DNA of 64,000 bases from Edaphobacter lichenicola (GTDB taxonomy: Bacteria; Acidobacteriota; Terriglobia; Terriglobales; Acidobacteriaceae), in assembly GCF_014201315.1 (NCBI RefSeq), contig NZ_JACHDY010000003.1:1-64000 (forward strand), in the 5' to 3' direction. Shown here in pieces: positions 8,263 through 17,769 of the stretch (position 1 is its first letter; each line of letters begins with the position of its first letter). The notes beneath the pieces were generated by a model. It was not told the origin of the DNA, ran no database searches, and was given only the letters and a program-made list of their open reading frames with translations. The position numbers and the translations under genes were made by a program.

Positions 8263-10293
8263 TCAGAGCAGGTCGATTCGCCGTAGGAGCTCTTGAAAAC
8301 GATGGTCGGAGCGATAGCGATCAAAGATCGGATCGACGGCGAGGTATTCCATCCAGACAGCGTGATCGCGATACGCGGCTTGCAGCCATTTGAATGTGTC
8401 TTCATCGCTTTTCAACGCTGCGTAGATCTGAGCCAAGCCGTAGGGCGAAACGTAACGCTTCCTCGAGATTGTCTCCAGTTCGTGAGCGATTCGGAGTGCT
8501 TCACGCCTCCGCTCTGCCGCTGCAAGGGCAACCGCGACCTGGGCCGTGTAAAGTGGGCTACCCCTTGACAGACTCGCAGCCCGCTTCAGCTCACTAATGC
8601 CCTCGCTGCGCAAGCCTGCCTGAACATAGCCCTCGCCCAGCAGAAGGTGTGCAGCTGCGAAGTTCGAGTCCAGCTCAACAGAGTTTCGACCTTGTTCGAT
8701 TGCACGGGAATAGTCACGTGCCTGATAGTATCGCAGTGCCACCCATGTGCTGATCATGAGATTAAGTGGATCGAGTTCCAGTGCACGGCTGGCTTCGGCA
8801 AGCGCCTCGTCATGGCGGCTCTTAATGGAAAGATAGTCTCCGTACCAGTGGTGCGCATTTGCATATTGAGGATCCAACTCCAGAGCACGCCTGAACTCGG
8901 CCTCGGCTCCGGCCCAATTCCAGCCGTGGCTGAACACAAGGCCCAGGGAGGCGTGGGCCTCAGCCGATTGTGGATCGATCTCCACCGCCTTGCGAGCGGC
9001 CGCGTAAGCTTTCGGAAGCGCGTCGGCCGGGGATTTGAACCCGTGCCACGCAAGTCCGCTGTTGCAGTCGGCCAGCCCGGAATATGCCGCGGCGTAGGTT
9101 GGATCACTGTCAATGGCCTGCTGAAAATAATGCTCCGCCTTTTGCATGCCGTCGGCTGTTCGCTTATTCCAGTGGTAGCGACCTTTCAAATACGCCTCGT
9201 ATGCTTCAGGCATTATTTGCCGCGGATTTGCTAAACGTGTTTTCTGCTCTTCCGTGAGAGCGATGTGTATTTGGCTCGCGATGCTTTGCACGACGGAGTC
9301 CTGCACAGCTAGCAGATCTTTGAGTTCGCGGTCGTAACTCTCGGTCCAGAGGTCTGTTTGATTTTGAGCCTCGACGAGTTGAACGGTGATGCGTACACGG
9401 TCCGACGAGCGGCGAACTGTGCCCTGGAGAAGATAGTCCGCGTTCAGTTCTTTACCGATCTCTTTCGCGGCCAGATTAGTGCCTTTGTACTTTGCAACCG
9501 AACTGCGGGCTACCACGGTGAGTCGATCCCGATTCAGCTTTCCGGTCTGGGCGATCATTTCTTCAGTCAGACCGTCACTGAAGAACTCCTGGTCGGGATC
9601 GCGACTCAAGTTTTCGAATGGCAGAACAGCAAGGACTATCTTGCCCTGGGAATGTGTGGGCGGGTTCGATGCTCGTCGCCAGCCCCAAACTACCAGGAAT
9701 GAGAGAAGGCACGCGACCAAGAGCAAAGCGGCTGCTCCAACGAAAAGCCACCTGTAGGACTTGCGATTCGCCTGTCCGGTTCCGACATCCGTCGTCTTTT
9801 CCGCCGTGCGATCCTGATCTGGCTCGACTAAACGCAGTCTTCGGGCTTGTAACCAACTATCGAGTTCCGACATGAAATCCCGGTCGCTGGTGGGAACACC
9901 CGCTGCCTCTGGTTCGGAAGCTGCGCTTGGTTCTTTGGGAGTAATAACCAGCGCGACGAAGCGATACCCCTGCCCGGTCACGGTCTGTATGAACCGTGGG
10001 GTCTCGGCGTCATCCTTCAGGACTTGGCGAAGCTTGCGGATCGCGCCCCGGATACTGTTGTCGGTATCCAGGAAAACACCCTGGCCCCAAACCCTGGATA
10101 CGATTTGATCCCGAGTAACAATCTCGTCGCGGTGTTCAAGCAGGAGGAGAAGGATCTCGAACGGGATACGCTCAAGCTTCAGCACATGACTGCCACGGCG
10201 GAGCCTCCGAGGACGCAGGTCAACCTCGTAGCCCTCGCCGAACCGGATCGGTTGCTCCACTCCAGCTAGCTCGGAAGCCATGGCACACCCCAT
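8263..10293 (-). CDS. CadC-like winged-helix, FlgO-like and TPR regulator
   Basis: A 676-residue membrane-spanning regulator. Residues 17-113 form an OmpR/CadC-type winged helix (GYEVDLRPRRLRRG, then RKLRQVLKDD and IQTVTGQGYRF). One transmembrane helix lies at 182-205. Residues 225-345 form a TolB/FlgO-like domain (AVLPFENLSRDP). From about 355 several TPR units follow (for example AEAEFRRALELDPQYANAHHWYGDYL). This architecture is frequent in Acidobacteriota. DNA is bound in the cytoplasm and the sensor part lies outside. It is divergent from the haloperoxidase at 10477 with a 183-base gap, so that gene is the obvious target candidate. A start at 10281 is equally possible. Confidence 0.88.
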   Translation of the reverse strand: MGCAMASELAGVEQPIRFGEGYEVDLRPRRLRRGSHVLKLERIPFEILLLLLEHRDEIVTRDQIVSRVWGQGVFLDTDNSIRGAIRKLRQVLKDDAETPRFIQTVTGQGYRFVALVITPKEPSAASEPEAAGVPTSDRDFMSELDSWLQARRLRLVEPDQDRTAEKTTDVGTGQANRKSYRWLFVGAAALLLVACLLSFLVVWGWRRASNPPTHSQGKIVLAVLPFENLSRDPDQEFFSDGLTEEMIAQTGKLNRDRLTVVARSSVAKYKGTNLAAKEIGKELNADYLLQGTVRRSSDRVRITVQLVEAQNQTDLWTESYDRELKDLLAVQDSVVQSIASQIHIALTEEQKTRLANPRQIMPEAYEAYLKGRYHWNKRTADGMQKAEHYFQQAIDSDPTYAAAYSGLADCNSGLAWHGFKSPADALPKAYAAARKAVEIDPQSAEAHASLGLVFSHGWNWAGAEAEFRRALELDPQYANAHHWYGDYLSIKSRHDEALAEASRALELDPLNLMISTWVALRYYQARDYSRAIEQGRNSVELDSNFAAAHLLLGEGYVQAGLRSEGISELKRAASLSRGSPLYTAQVAVALAAAERRREALRIAHELETISRKRYVSPYGLAQIYAALKSDEDTFKWLQAAYRDHAVWMEYLAVDPIFDRYRSDHRFQELLRRIDLL

Positions 10294-10476
10294 GGAAGCT
10301 GAGTGATTCTACACCACATCGGTAGAGGCTGACGCAAGTGCAACCCGCGCTTGTGTTTAGAGCGACACAAAGCATAACGCCGCGACACACTCTCCGATAT
10401 GGACAATAGCCTCCGTTGCCGCAAATATGCCGATCATTACTAACCGAAAGCCAGTGAAGAATCAGGAGGAAGCACA

Positions 10477-11766
10477 ATGAAAAAGATACATGGCGACACA
10501 AAGAACCGGGTTCTCGGGCTATGCATGTTGATCGCGACGTTATTCGGGTCTGCCGTCGCGAAAGCCGATGCCGTATTGGACTGGAACGTGATCGCGGTGA
10601 ACACAGCGGTCACGAACCGCCAGAACCCATTCGCCCAAGCACGATACGCGGCAATCGTACAACTCGCTGTATTCGAATCCGTGAACGCCATCACGGGCGA
10701 GTATCATCCCTATCTCGGAACGATCGTAGCACCGCCAGGTGCAAGCCCCGAGGCTGCAGCCATCCAAGCTGCCTATCGCGTGCTTAGCACCTATTTTCCA
10801 GCTAGCGCCTCGACCTCGACCCTAAACGCCGAGCGCGCCAACTCCCTAGCGTCGATACCGGACGGTCAAGCCAAGACCGACGGCATTGCCACGGGTGAAG
10901 CCGCAGCTTTGGCCATGATCGCTCTGCGCGCAAACGACGGGTCGTCGCCTCCGCAATTCAAGATACCCGGGCCGCCGGTTCCGGGAGAATGGCAAGCCAC
11001 ACCGAGTTGTCCAATTGTGAATGGAGTCGCCGTCGGAATCGCGTATCAATGGCAAAACATAACTCCGTTCGGCATCTCGAGTGTTAGGGAGTATCTCCTC
11101 GACCCACCGCCGGTGCTCACGAGCCGCGAATATGCGAAAACCTACAACGAGGTGATGACGGTGGGAAGCATCGACAGCAGAGAGCGACCACAAGATCGCG
11201 CGAATGTCGCGCTCTTCTATGCCGCGTCCTCGCCAACTCAGGTCTTCAATCAGGTCGTCCAGCAGGTTGCGCAGGAACGGTGGCATTCTCTGACCGAAAA
11301 TGCTCGTGCGCTGGCCGTAATGAACATGGCGATGAATGACAGCTTGGTCGCGGCATTCTTCAACAAGTATCACTACAATTTCTGGCGACCCGAAACAGCG
11401 ATCCATGCTGGGGACACAGACGACAATCCGAAAACTGATCCTGACCCCAGCTGGGCCCCCTTTGTTACGACTCCATGTTTCCCGAGTTATCCCTCCAACC
11501 ACGGCAGCGCAGCTAATAGCGCCGCCACGATTCTGAGACGCATATACGGTGAAGGCGGGCATTTCATGACGTTGTCAAATCCCACCGTGCCCGACATCGT
11601 CTTGCAATACACGACGTTCGAGCAGATTACCGACGACATCTCCGACGCACGTGTTTACGGTGGGATACATTTCCGAACCGATCAGGTCGCAGGCGAGCGC
11701 CTGGGAAACGCTATAGGAAGGGCCGTGTACAGAAACAACTTACGTCGCATGCACGATGACGACTGA
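10477..11766 (+). CDS. vanadium-dependent haloperoxidase, copy 2
   Basis: A 429-residue exported protein (signal peptide to about residue 30) related to the copy at 4541. The vanadate pocket motifs are K297-x6-R304-P (KYHYNFWRP), S340-N341-H342 in YPSNHGS, and R392 to H398 (ARVYGGIHF). Unlike copy 1 it keeps the Ser before the catalytic His. AGGAGGA lies eight bases ahead of the ATG. It is divergent from a CadC-like regulator. The motif found ahead of copy 1 (GGAATAAA-N13-AGTT) is not present here, so the two copies are likely under different control. The reaction may be halide oxidation with peroxide; a phosphatase role cannot be excluded. Confidence 0.9.
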   Translation: MKKIHGDTKNRVLGLCMLIATLFGSAVAKADAVLDWNVIAVNTAVTNRQNPFAQARYAAIVQLAVFESVNAITGEYHPYLGTIVAPPGASPEAAAIQAAYRVLSTYFPASASTSTLNAERANSLASIPDGQAKTDGIATGEAAALAMIALRANDGSSPPQFKIPGPPVPGEWQATPSCPIVNGVAVGIAYQWQNITPFGISSVREYLLDPPPVLTSREYAKTYNEVMTVGSIDSRERPQDRANVALFYAASSPTQVFNQVVQQVAQERWHSLTENARALAVMNMAMNDSLVAAFFNKYHYNFWRPETAIHAGDTDDNPKTDPDPSWAPFVTTPCFPSYPSNHGSAANSAATILRRIYGEGGHFMTLSNPTVPDIVLQYTTFEQITDDISDARVYGGIHFRTDQVAGERLGNAIGRAVYRNNLRRMHDDD

Positions 11767-12180
11767 GCGCTCAGCTCGAGAGCGATTCGCCATTCGTATC
11801 CTGCGGTCCGCTGATTGTGCGCTGCGGTCCACGGATGGCGAACTCGTGAGGGGTCTCTTGCCCGAGGTTCGCCCGACCACCGATCTACACCTCCTGGATT
11901 CTGAGCGGATGGGCAACACGAAGTTGGCCTGAAATCTCCCGGTATGTCGGCTAGCCGGAACTTATCCACTTGATCGAATAGTCGGCTTTCCGGACAAGTG
12001 ACTGTGGGCCGGCATCTTATGGGACCACTTCTCTGGATAGCGGGTTACACAGCAACTTGGATCAATCCAGTTGGCTCGATGCAGTCAAGCTTCCGAACCA
12101 CAAGGCCCCCGCGAGAGGTTGACAGGGCGTATTCACAAGAAGGTATGTCGAAGGCATGCAATCTAAACCCGAGTCACCGA

Positions 12181-12208
12181 AAAGTCTGCTTAATTAGCAG
12201 GCTTTTTC
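12181..12208 (+). terminator. rho-independent terminator hairpin
   Basis: A 10-bp stem (AAAGTCTGCT with AGCAGGCTTT, one G-U pair), loop TAATT, followed by T residues. It is 415 bases after the haloperoxidase stop with no gene in between, so it may end a long 3' UTR or an unrecognised small RNA. Confidence 0.7.
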
Positions 12209-12401
12209 TTCACCAAGGACGGCATTTTTCGCGAAGCTGCCCAGGACTTAAGCGCCTTGAGCGCCGGACGAAGAGCCGCCCCATCGTTCGTCTCAGGAGA
12301 TGGCCGAGACCTTTTCTCTGTGGGGTGCCCCCAATTGCGGCATGCTAGGAACTCTGCCTGAACGCGAACTGGATTCTTGGCGGGTGAATTTGCGGCGTCT
12401 A

Positions 12402-12458
12402 CGGTCTCAAAATTCGCCAGGCTTCGGCCCGTGGGGGTTCGACCCCCTCCCGGCGCCA
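12402..12458 (+). other. tRNA-like 3' remnant
   Basis: The end of this stretch reads like the variable arm (GGCTTCGGCC), T arm (GGGGG-TTCGACC-CCCTC) and 3' acceptor strand of a class II tRNA, ending in GGCGCCA. The part before it contains CTCAAAA, which could be a Leu(CAA) anticodon loop, but its flanks do not pair properly and no matching 5' acceptor strand sits at the right distance. I therefore call it a remnant, perhaps left by integration at a tRNA-Leu gene, not a working tRNA. Confidence 0.45.
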
Positions 12459-12871
12459 AGTTGTTACTATCACAATAGGCACAAAATAAAAGATTTATAG
12501 TTTCGTTTCGCCATCTTCATGACGCCGAATCGGGTCCGCCCTTCTGCAATTTTGGCCTTCAGTACGAATGACGGTACAGTCCTGATGCTCTGAACTGTAC
12601 CGAGGCCCTCCTCATATCGAAAGTGCTTGTCCGGAAGTCGGGCTGGCCCACTACGATTTAAGACGTTTCGCACCAAGAGGGATGCCGAAGACTGGGCTCG
12701 TCGCGATGATGCTGGGACGACGACCTATCGCTTCGCGAAGAGGTAAGATCGTTCTGCTGCTAAATGCGCGGACTATGTGTCTTACTCGGATGAAGATACG
12801 CCAACTTTTCGTGAATGCCTCCTCGCGCTCGATTTCATCACCAACACTTAGTGTAGGCGGAACAAGGGGTT

Positions 12872-14791
12872 ATGAAATACCTTCGAAAAACGATCCTGCT
12901 CGGTCTTCTAATAAGCGAGTCTCTGGTGGGCCCTCTTGTGATGGCACAGGAGACAGGCAAGCTTAGTCCGAGTTCGACTCAGGACCAGCCCGTCCCAACT
13001 GCTCCGCGTGGTGGGTCCGCGACAGCAGGTGTGTTCGCTGCGGTGAAAGACTCGGAGCTGCGTCCAATTACCGCTGGAGGGTTTGTTCAGGAAGGTCCCG
13101 TGATCTTCAAAGATATTGCAAAGCAAGCTGGTCTGACAGGTTGGCATCACGTGATGGGCACGCCGGAAAAGAAGTACATTCTGGAAACCACCGGATCGGG
13201 GGTCGCCTTATTGGACTATGACAATGACGGCTGGCTCGATATCTACCTGGTGAACGGGTCTACCTACGATGCGTTGAAGGGTACTGCGGACCCACCTCAC
13301 GCAGCCCTGTTTCACAATAACCATGATGGGACATTTACGGATGTATCTGCCAAGGCCGGAGTCACGAACGATCGTTGGGGATATGGTGTTGCAGTTGGAG
13401 ATTACGACAACGACGGCTGGCCGGATATCTATGTCTCCAACTTTGGCAAGAACCGGCTCTATCACAACAACCACGACGGAACCTTTACAGACGTTGCAGA
13501 AAAGGCGGGTGTCACGTTGGGGAACTGGTCTACAGGTGCCACCTTTGGAGACTACGACGGAGACGGCCGACTCGACCTCTTCGTTCCCGGCTATGTTCAC
13601 TATGATGTAAACCATCCGCCTGATCCCGGTTCTGAAACGGTTGGACTAGTCTACTGCCAATTTCGCGGCGTAAATACCCTGTGCGGTCCCCGCGGACTCC
13701 AGGGAGAAGCCGATCATCTCTTTCACAACAACGGGGATGGCACCTTTACCGACGTCAGTGAAAAAGCGGGTGTCGCCGATAAGGCACGCTACTACGGCTT
13801 CACCGCGGTGTTCGTCGATATCAACAACGACGGCAAGGTTGACCTGCTGGTTACGAACGATTCGTCGCCGAACTATCTCTACATGAACAACGGCGATGGC
13901 ACCTTTGAGGATGCCAGCTACTACTCAGGTTTCGCGTTAAATCAGCAGGGACGCGACCAGGCTGGGATGGGGCTGGCGGTGGGCGACTATCTCAATAATG
14001 GCTTGGTCGACCTCTATACCGGCACATTCTCCGACGACTATAAACCGCTCTTTAGAAATGGAGGGGATCAGGGGTTTACCGAGATCAGTCCAGAGATGGG
14101 CATCGCGGAGGTCACCTATCCTTTTCTTACCTGGGCAACCGAGTTTATTGATTATGACAACGACGGCTGGAAAGATATTTTTCTGGTTAACGGGCATGTC
14201 TATCCTCAGGTAGATAAGTATGACTGGGGAACCTCCTATGCTCAGCGTCCGCTGCTATTCCATAACGTAGACAGGGGAAAGAAGTTTGAGGTAATGCCCG
14301 CGGTGATTGGAAGTGGCCTGGCGGAGGTGATCCCGGGAAGAGGAGCCGCCTTCGGGGATCTGTTCAACGACGGTAAGACCGATGTCGTCATCAACTCGAT
14401 GGATCACGTACCTTCGTTGATGCGGGATGTTAGTCCAGACCATCATCATTGGGTTGGGTTGAAGCTAATTGGAGGTCCAAAGAGTCCGCGGGATGCTGTG
14501 GGTGCCACGGTCTATCTGATGGCGAATGGACTTCGTCAACGAACGGATGTACTTAGCGGCGGCAGCTATGAGTCATCCAACGATCAGCGGCCGCACTTCG
14601 GGATCGGCGACGCAACCACAGTAGATTCCGTTGAGATTCATTGGCCCAGTGGTTCGGTGGAACATATAACGATCCCGACGGTCGACCGGTTTTTTACGAT
14701 TCAGGAGGGAAAGGGCGTTGTGCCAGGTGTGCTCGATGAACCGGCAAAGGCGAAAGCGAACGCAGAAATCAGCAGACAAAAGATGCATTAG
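12872..14791 (+). CDS. CRTAC1 family FG-GAP / ASPIC-UnbV protein
   Basis: A 639-residue secreted protein (signal peptide to about residue 25, ending near VMAQ). The middle holds about seven FG-GAP/VCBS beta-propeller units with the calcium-binding signature Asp-x-Asp-x-Asp-Gly: DYDNDGWLDIY, DYDNDGWPDIY, DYDGDGRLDLF, DINNDGKVDLL and DYDNDGWKDIF. Each is followed by LYHNNHDGTFTDV-like strands. The last 110 residues form the ASPIC/UnbV domain (GGSYESSNDQRPHFGIG, VEIHWPSG). AAGGGG precedes the ATG. It is the first gene of a run with a pentahaem cytochrome, a small secreted protein and a TPR protein. Such proteins act outside the cytoplasm and may bind ligands; the role is unknown. Confidence 0.92.
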   Translation: MKYLRKTILLGLLISESLVGPLVMAQETGKLSPSSTQDQPVPTAPRGGSATAGVFAAVKDSELRPITAGGFVQEGPVIFKDIAKQAGLTGWHHVMGTPEKKYILETTGSGVALLDYDNDGWLDIYLVNGSTYDALKGTADPPHAALFHNNHDGTFTDVSAKAGVTNDRWGYGVAVGDYDNDGWPDIYVSNFGKNRLYHNNHDGTFTDVAEKAGVTLGNWSTGATFGDYDGDGRLDLFVPGYVHYDVNHPPDPGSETVGLVYCQFRGVNTLCGPRGLQGEADHLFHNNGDGTFTDVSEKAGVADKARYYGFTAVFVDINNDGKVDLLVTNDSSPNYLYMNNGDGTFEDASYYSGFALNQQGRDQAGMGLAVGDYLNNGLVDLYTGTFSDDYKPLFRNGGDQGFTEISPEMGIAEVTYPFLTWATEFIDYDNDGWKDIFLVNGHVYPQVDKYDWGTSYAQRPLLFHNVDRGKKFEVMPAVIGSGLAEVIPGRGAAFGDLFNDGKTDVVINSMDHVPSLMRDVSPDHHHWVGLKLIGGPKSPRDAVGATVYLMANGLRQRTDVLSGGSYESSNDQRPHFGIGDATTVDSVEIHWPSGSVEHITIPTVDRFFTIQEGKGVVPGVLDEPAKAKANAEISRQKMH

Positions 14792-14825
14792 GTGAGTAAA
14801 ATTCCCATCAACCTCTCGCAGATCT

Positions 14826-17159
14826 TTGGGCGGTATCGCGAAAGAAAAATTGGGGTCGACGCAGGTGTTTTCCAAGTGGGCCAAAATGCAGGTGACGCGT
14901 GTCGTTCGCAATCGACGGAGCCTGGCTGCCGTAAGGGTGGCGTACGTCAGTTTAGTTGGAGTGCTCTTCCTGGGAAGTGTTTTTGCGTTTATTCCTCGTA
15001 TTCAAGCACACTCAGATCTAAGTCAGACACAACAAAAAGTCACCGACGAAGCTACAGTTCGCAAAGAGTATGCTGACAGGGTTAGCAGAACCTACAATTT
15101 TGCCTTTGGAAAAGGAAATATTTCAACGCCTGGAAATGCTGCCGTACAGGGTGACACCTTCCTGGAGCCAGACGCGTTTCCCACGGCCGACTACTGCGGT
15201 CACTGTCACAAAGAGGCGTACCACCAATGGCGGCAGTCGCTGCACTCGAACTCATTTCGAACGCCCTTTTATCGCACCAGCGTCAATATCCTCATAAGAA
15301 CCAAGGGGATTGAGTTCTCACGCCACTGCGACAGCTGTCATAATCCGATCGCTGTGCTGGGCGGAGGACTGACGCAAAACTCGATCGTCGACCGCAAATT
15401 TGATCAGGACGGACTGACCTGTACAACGTGCCATTCCGTGCAGAAGCTACAGTCGACGCTTGGCAATGGTGGCTATGTCATGGGAGTACCCGCTGTTCTG
15501 GTTGACGAAAAGGGAGTCCGCATTCCGGGACTGGTGCCGGATTCAGAGATATTGGCTCACCTCGACAGGCATTCCAAGGCGGTGATGCAGACCTTCTACC
15601 GTACGCCCGAATTTTGCTCCGCCTGTCACAAAGCCAACTTGCCGAACCCGCTGAATGATTACAAATTCATTCGCGCGTTTACCGCATACGATGAGTGGCA
15701 AAACTCGAAGTTCTCACAGCGAAATCCTCTAACGTTTTATCAAGCTGATTTCACTACCTGTCAGGGCTGTCACATGAAGCGCGCATCGAATGCTCTGCCC
15801 GAGCCCGGAGCGAAAAACGGCACGTTCGCCTCGCACCGCTGGACTGCAGGCAACACCGCCGTTCCTTTCTACTATGGATTTGATGAGCAGTTGGAGAAGA
15901 CGGTCGAATTCTTGAAGACAGGCAACTATCTAAACGTCGATCTATTTGCAATTCGCAAGGCGAACGACGACAAGCTGATCGCCCCCTTGGGTTCGACCGC
16001 GTTCACTCTTGCTCCGGGTGATGCAGTGCAGGTGATGACCGTTATTCAAAATAAAAACATAGGCCATTCCCTGATCCCCGAAGTTCGCGACCTGTATGAG
16101 GCGTGGGTGGAGTTTGTAGTCACCGACTCTAACGGGAAGGAGATCTATCACAGCGGCTTCATCAAGCCGGATGGAATGCTCGACGAGCGGGCGCATAGCT
16201 TTACCAACCGTCCCGTCAACACGGACGGGGTGTTTGTCGACAACCATAAGGTATGGACCATCCACTCTGTTGCTTATGACAACACCGTTCAGGCAGGCAG
16301 ATCTTCGCTCATCCGCTACGAGTTCCGCATTCCTCCCGAGGCGAAAGGTGCGGTAACAATAACTGCCAGGGTCAACTATCGACATCTCCGGCAGAGCTAT
16401 CTCAATAATGTATTCGGGAAGGATCACGTTGCGTATCCAATCGTCGAGCTAGCTTCGCGCACCCGCACACTGAACCTCGGAGAGAATCCTGCAGGCGCAC
16501 CTGACTCTCACGATAACGCTGATTGGATGCGGTGGAATAACCTCGGCATCGCCTATCTCGATCAGCTGCAGTACAGTGACGCAATCCAGGCCTTCTCCCA
16601 AGTGATCAAGTTGCGTCCTGACTATGCGGACGGCTACACCAATATTGGCTTGACGAATATCGAATGGGAAAAATATGCCTCAGCGCGTGGGGGTCTTGAA
16701 AAAGCTCTGGAGCTAAGTCCCAACAATGCGCGTGCGCTCTATTATCTTGCACTAGTAGAACGGCGAGCGGGGCATTCCGACGCTGAAGTGGAAGATCTGA
16801 AAAAAGTCCTGGCGCAATATCCCCAATCGCGCGATGCTCGTCGCGAGCTCGGGATCTCATACTACCAACAGCGCAGACCTGAGGAAGCGATGGAGCAGTT
16901 TGAAGCGTTGCAAGCGATCGATCCTGACGACCTGACTGCGCACTACAACCTTGCACTGCTCTATCGTCGCGCCGGGATGAAGGATAAAGCCAAGGAGCAA
17001 TCCGCGAAGTTTGTCACGAAGAAGATCGATCCCGGCGCTCCTACCTATTCCCTGGATTTTCTGCGCAAGCATCCAGAGATCTCAATCGAGAGCGTGCCAT
17101 GGCACGTACATAAGGATGTATCGCATCCCGAAGGTATGAGTGCTGGGGGAGAGCACTAA
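14826..17159 (+). CDS. pentahaem cytochrome c with C-terminal TPR domain
   Basis: A protein of up to 777 residues with five CxxCH sites: CGHCH at 124, CDSCH at 168, CTTCH at 199, CSACH at 264 and CQGCH at 312. The first, in the setting DYCGHCHKEAYHQWRQSLHS, resembles the cytochrome c554/c-prime family. An N-terminal hydrophobic segment (about 36-56) would anchor it or serve as signal. The middle (about 380-560) is a beta-rich region. From about 565 to 720 there are four TPR units (RWNNLGIAYLDQLQYSDAIQAF). The start is unsure: TTG at 14826, or ATG at 14886, which keeps the signal. It follows CRTAC1 by 34 bases. The fusion suggests electron transfer within a larger envelope complex. Confidence 0.88.
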   Translation: MGGIAKEKLGSTQVFSKWAKMQVTRVVRNRRSLAAVRVAYVSLVGVLFLGSVFAFIPRIQAHSDLSQTQQKVTDEATVRKEYADRVSRTYNFAFGKGNISTPGNAAVQGDTFLEPDAFPTADYCGHCHKEAYHQWRQSLHSNSFRTPFYRTSVNILIRTKGIEFSRHCDSCHNPIAVLGGGLTQNSIVDRKFDQDGLTCTTCHSVQKLQSTLGNGGYVMGVPAVLVDEKGVRIPGLVPDSEILAHLDRHSKAVMQTFYRTPEFCSACHKANLPNPLNDYKFIRAFTAYDEWQNSKFSQRNPLTFYQADFTTCQGCHMKRASNALPEPGAKNGTFASHRWTAGNTAVPFYYGFDEQLEKTVEFLKTGNYLNVDLFAIRKANDDKLIAPLGSTAFTLAPGDAVQVMTVIQNKNIGHSLIPEVRDLYEAWVEFVVTDSNGKEIYHSGFIKPDGMLDERAHSFTNRPVNTDGVFVDNHKVWTIHSVAYDNTVQAGRSSLIRYEFRIPPEAKGAVTITARVNYRHLRQSYLNNVFGKDHVAYPIVELASRTRTLNLGENPAGAPDSHDNADWMRWNNLGIAYLDQLQYSDAIQAFSQVIKLRPDYADGYTNIGLTNIEWEKYASARGGLEKALELSPNNARALYYLALVERRAGHSDAEVEDLKKVLAQYPQSRDARRELGISYYQQRRPEEAMEQFEALQAIDPDDLTAHYNLALLYRRAGMKDKAKEQSAKFVTKKIDPGAPTYSLDFLRKHPEISIESVPWHVHKDVSHPEGMSAGGEH

Positions 17160-17257
17160 AGCGCGTGGTGTGTAGCCTTCTCAGTGTTCGGCATACTCGA
17201 CGACACTCTACGGTGGATACTTCCTCTGCCAGAAAGAATTACGCTAAGGGGAATGGC

Positions 17258-17767
17258 GTGAACAGAAGATGTTGGATCGCATTTATATTTATGGTGATAG
17301 CTGGCACATTCGCGAGCCCCATGCGATGCGGGGCACAAACTCAATGTCCCTGGCTAAATGCAGCGACGGCCGCCGGCGTTCTGGGCGGGGAGGTTCAGGC
17401 GAACGCAACCGCTCTCACGCCACAGGGCGATACCACCTGCGACTTCAAGCGCACTCAGCAATCTGTTGTCTTCACGCTAAAGATCGCTGTGCACACAATG
17501 GCTCTCCCCTCGAAAGATTTCGCCACGTATCTCGCGCAATGTGCCGGTACTCCAGTCCCTCTGAAGGCAATCGGCAATGAAGCATTTCAGTGTGTCCCGA
17601 GTAACAGCTCCGATAACAGTGGAGAGCAGATCATCGGTCGAGTACGGGACCGGGCTTTCGTCATTGACATCAGGAGAGGCTCGACTAGACAGCCAACATC
17701 GTCTCAAACCGGCTTGAGTGAAGAAGCGAGGAACGTCGCCGAACAAGTAGCGGGGGCGCTCTTTTAG
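17258..17767 (+). CDS. small secreted protein, unknown function
   Basis: A 170-residue protein with a clear signal peptide (VNRRCWIAFIFMVIAG to about residue 27). I chose GTG at 17258 because AAGGGG lies six bases upstream and the signal starts there; an upstream in-frame ATG at 17165 has no ribosome site. The mature part has four Cys (in CPWLNAATAAGVLGG, TTCDF, LAQCAG and AFQCVP), likely two disulfides. I do not recognise a catalytic motif. It lies 98 bases after the cytochrome and two bases before the TPR gene, so it belongs to the same transcription unit and may be a periplasmic partner. Confidence 0.72.
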   Translation: MNRRCWIAFIFMVIAGTFASPMRCGAQTQCPWLNAATAAGVLGGEVQANATALTPQGDTTCDFKRTQQSVVFTLKIAVHTMALPSKDFATYLAQCAGTPVPLKAIGNEAFQCVPSNSSDNSGEQIIGRVRDRAFVIDIRRGSTRQPTSSQTGLSEEARNVAEQVAGALF

Positions 17768-17769
17768 AT

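Larger units (their letters stand above)
11767..12871. other. 1.1-kb gene-free stretch
   Basis: No convincing gene is seen between the second haloperoxidase and the CRTAC1 gene. The stretch holds a terminator hairpin at 12181-12208 and a tRNA-like 3' remnant at 12402-12458. Open frames on both strands show no family likeness. A stretch of this size between unrelated genes, with a tRNA-like scar, looks like a site of past insertion and loss. Confidence 0.6.

Noticed and set aside
12110..12458. Possible tmRNA (ssrA) ending in the tRNA-like 3' part
   Set aside because: A GGTTGACAGGG stretch near 12118 is somewhat like a tmRNA 5' end, but no tag reading frame ending in Leu-Ala-Ala or Ala-Ala was found and a terminator lies in the middle.
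12261..12458. GCGCCGG at 12261 as 5' acceptor strand for the tRNA-like 3' end
   Set aside because: It pairs with CCGGCGC but lies 190 bases away with no sensible D or anticodon arm after it; a group I intron would be larger.
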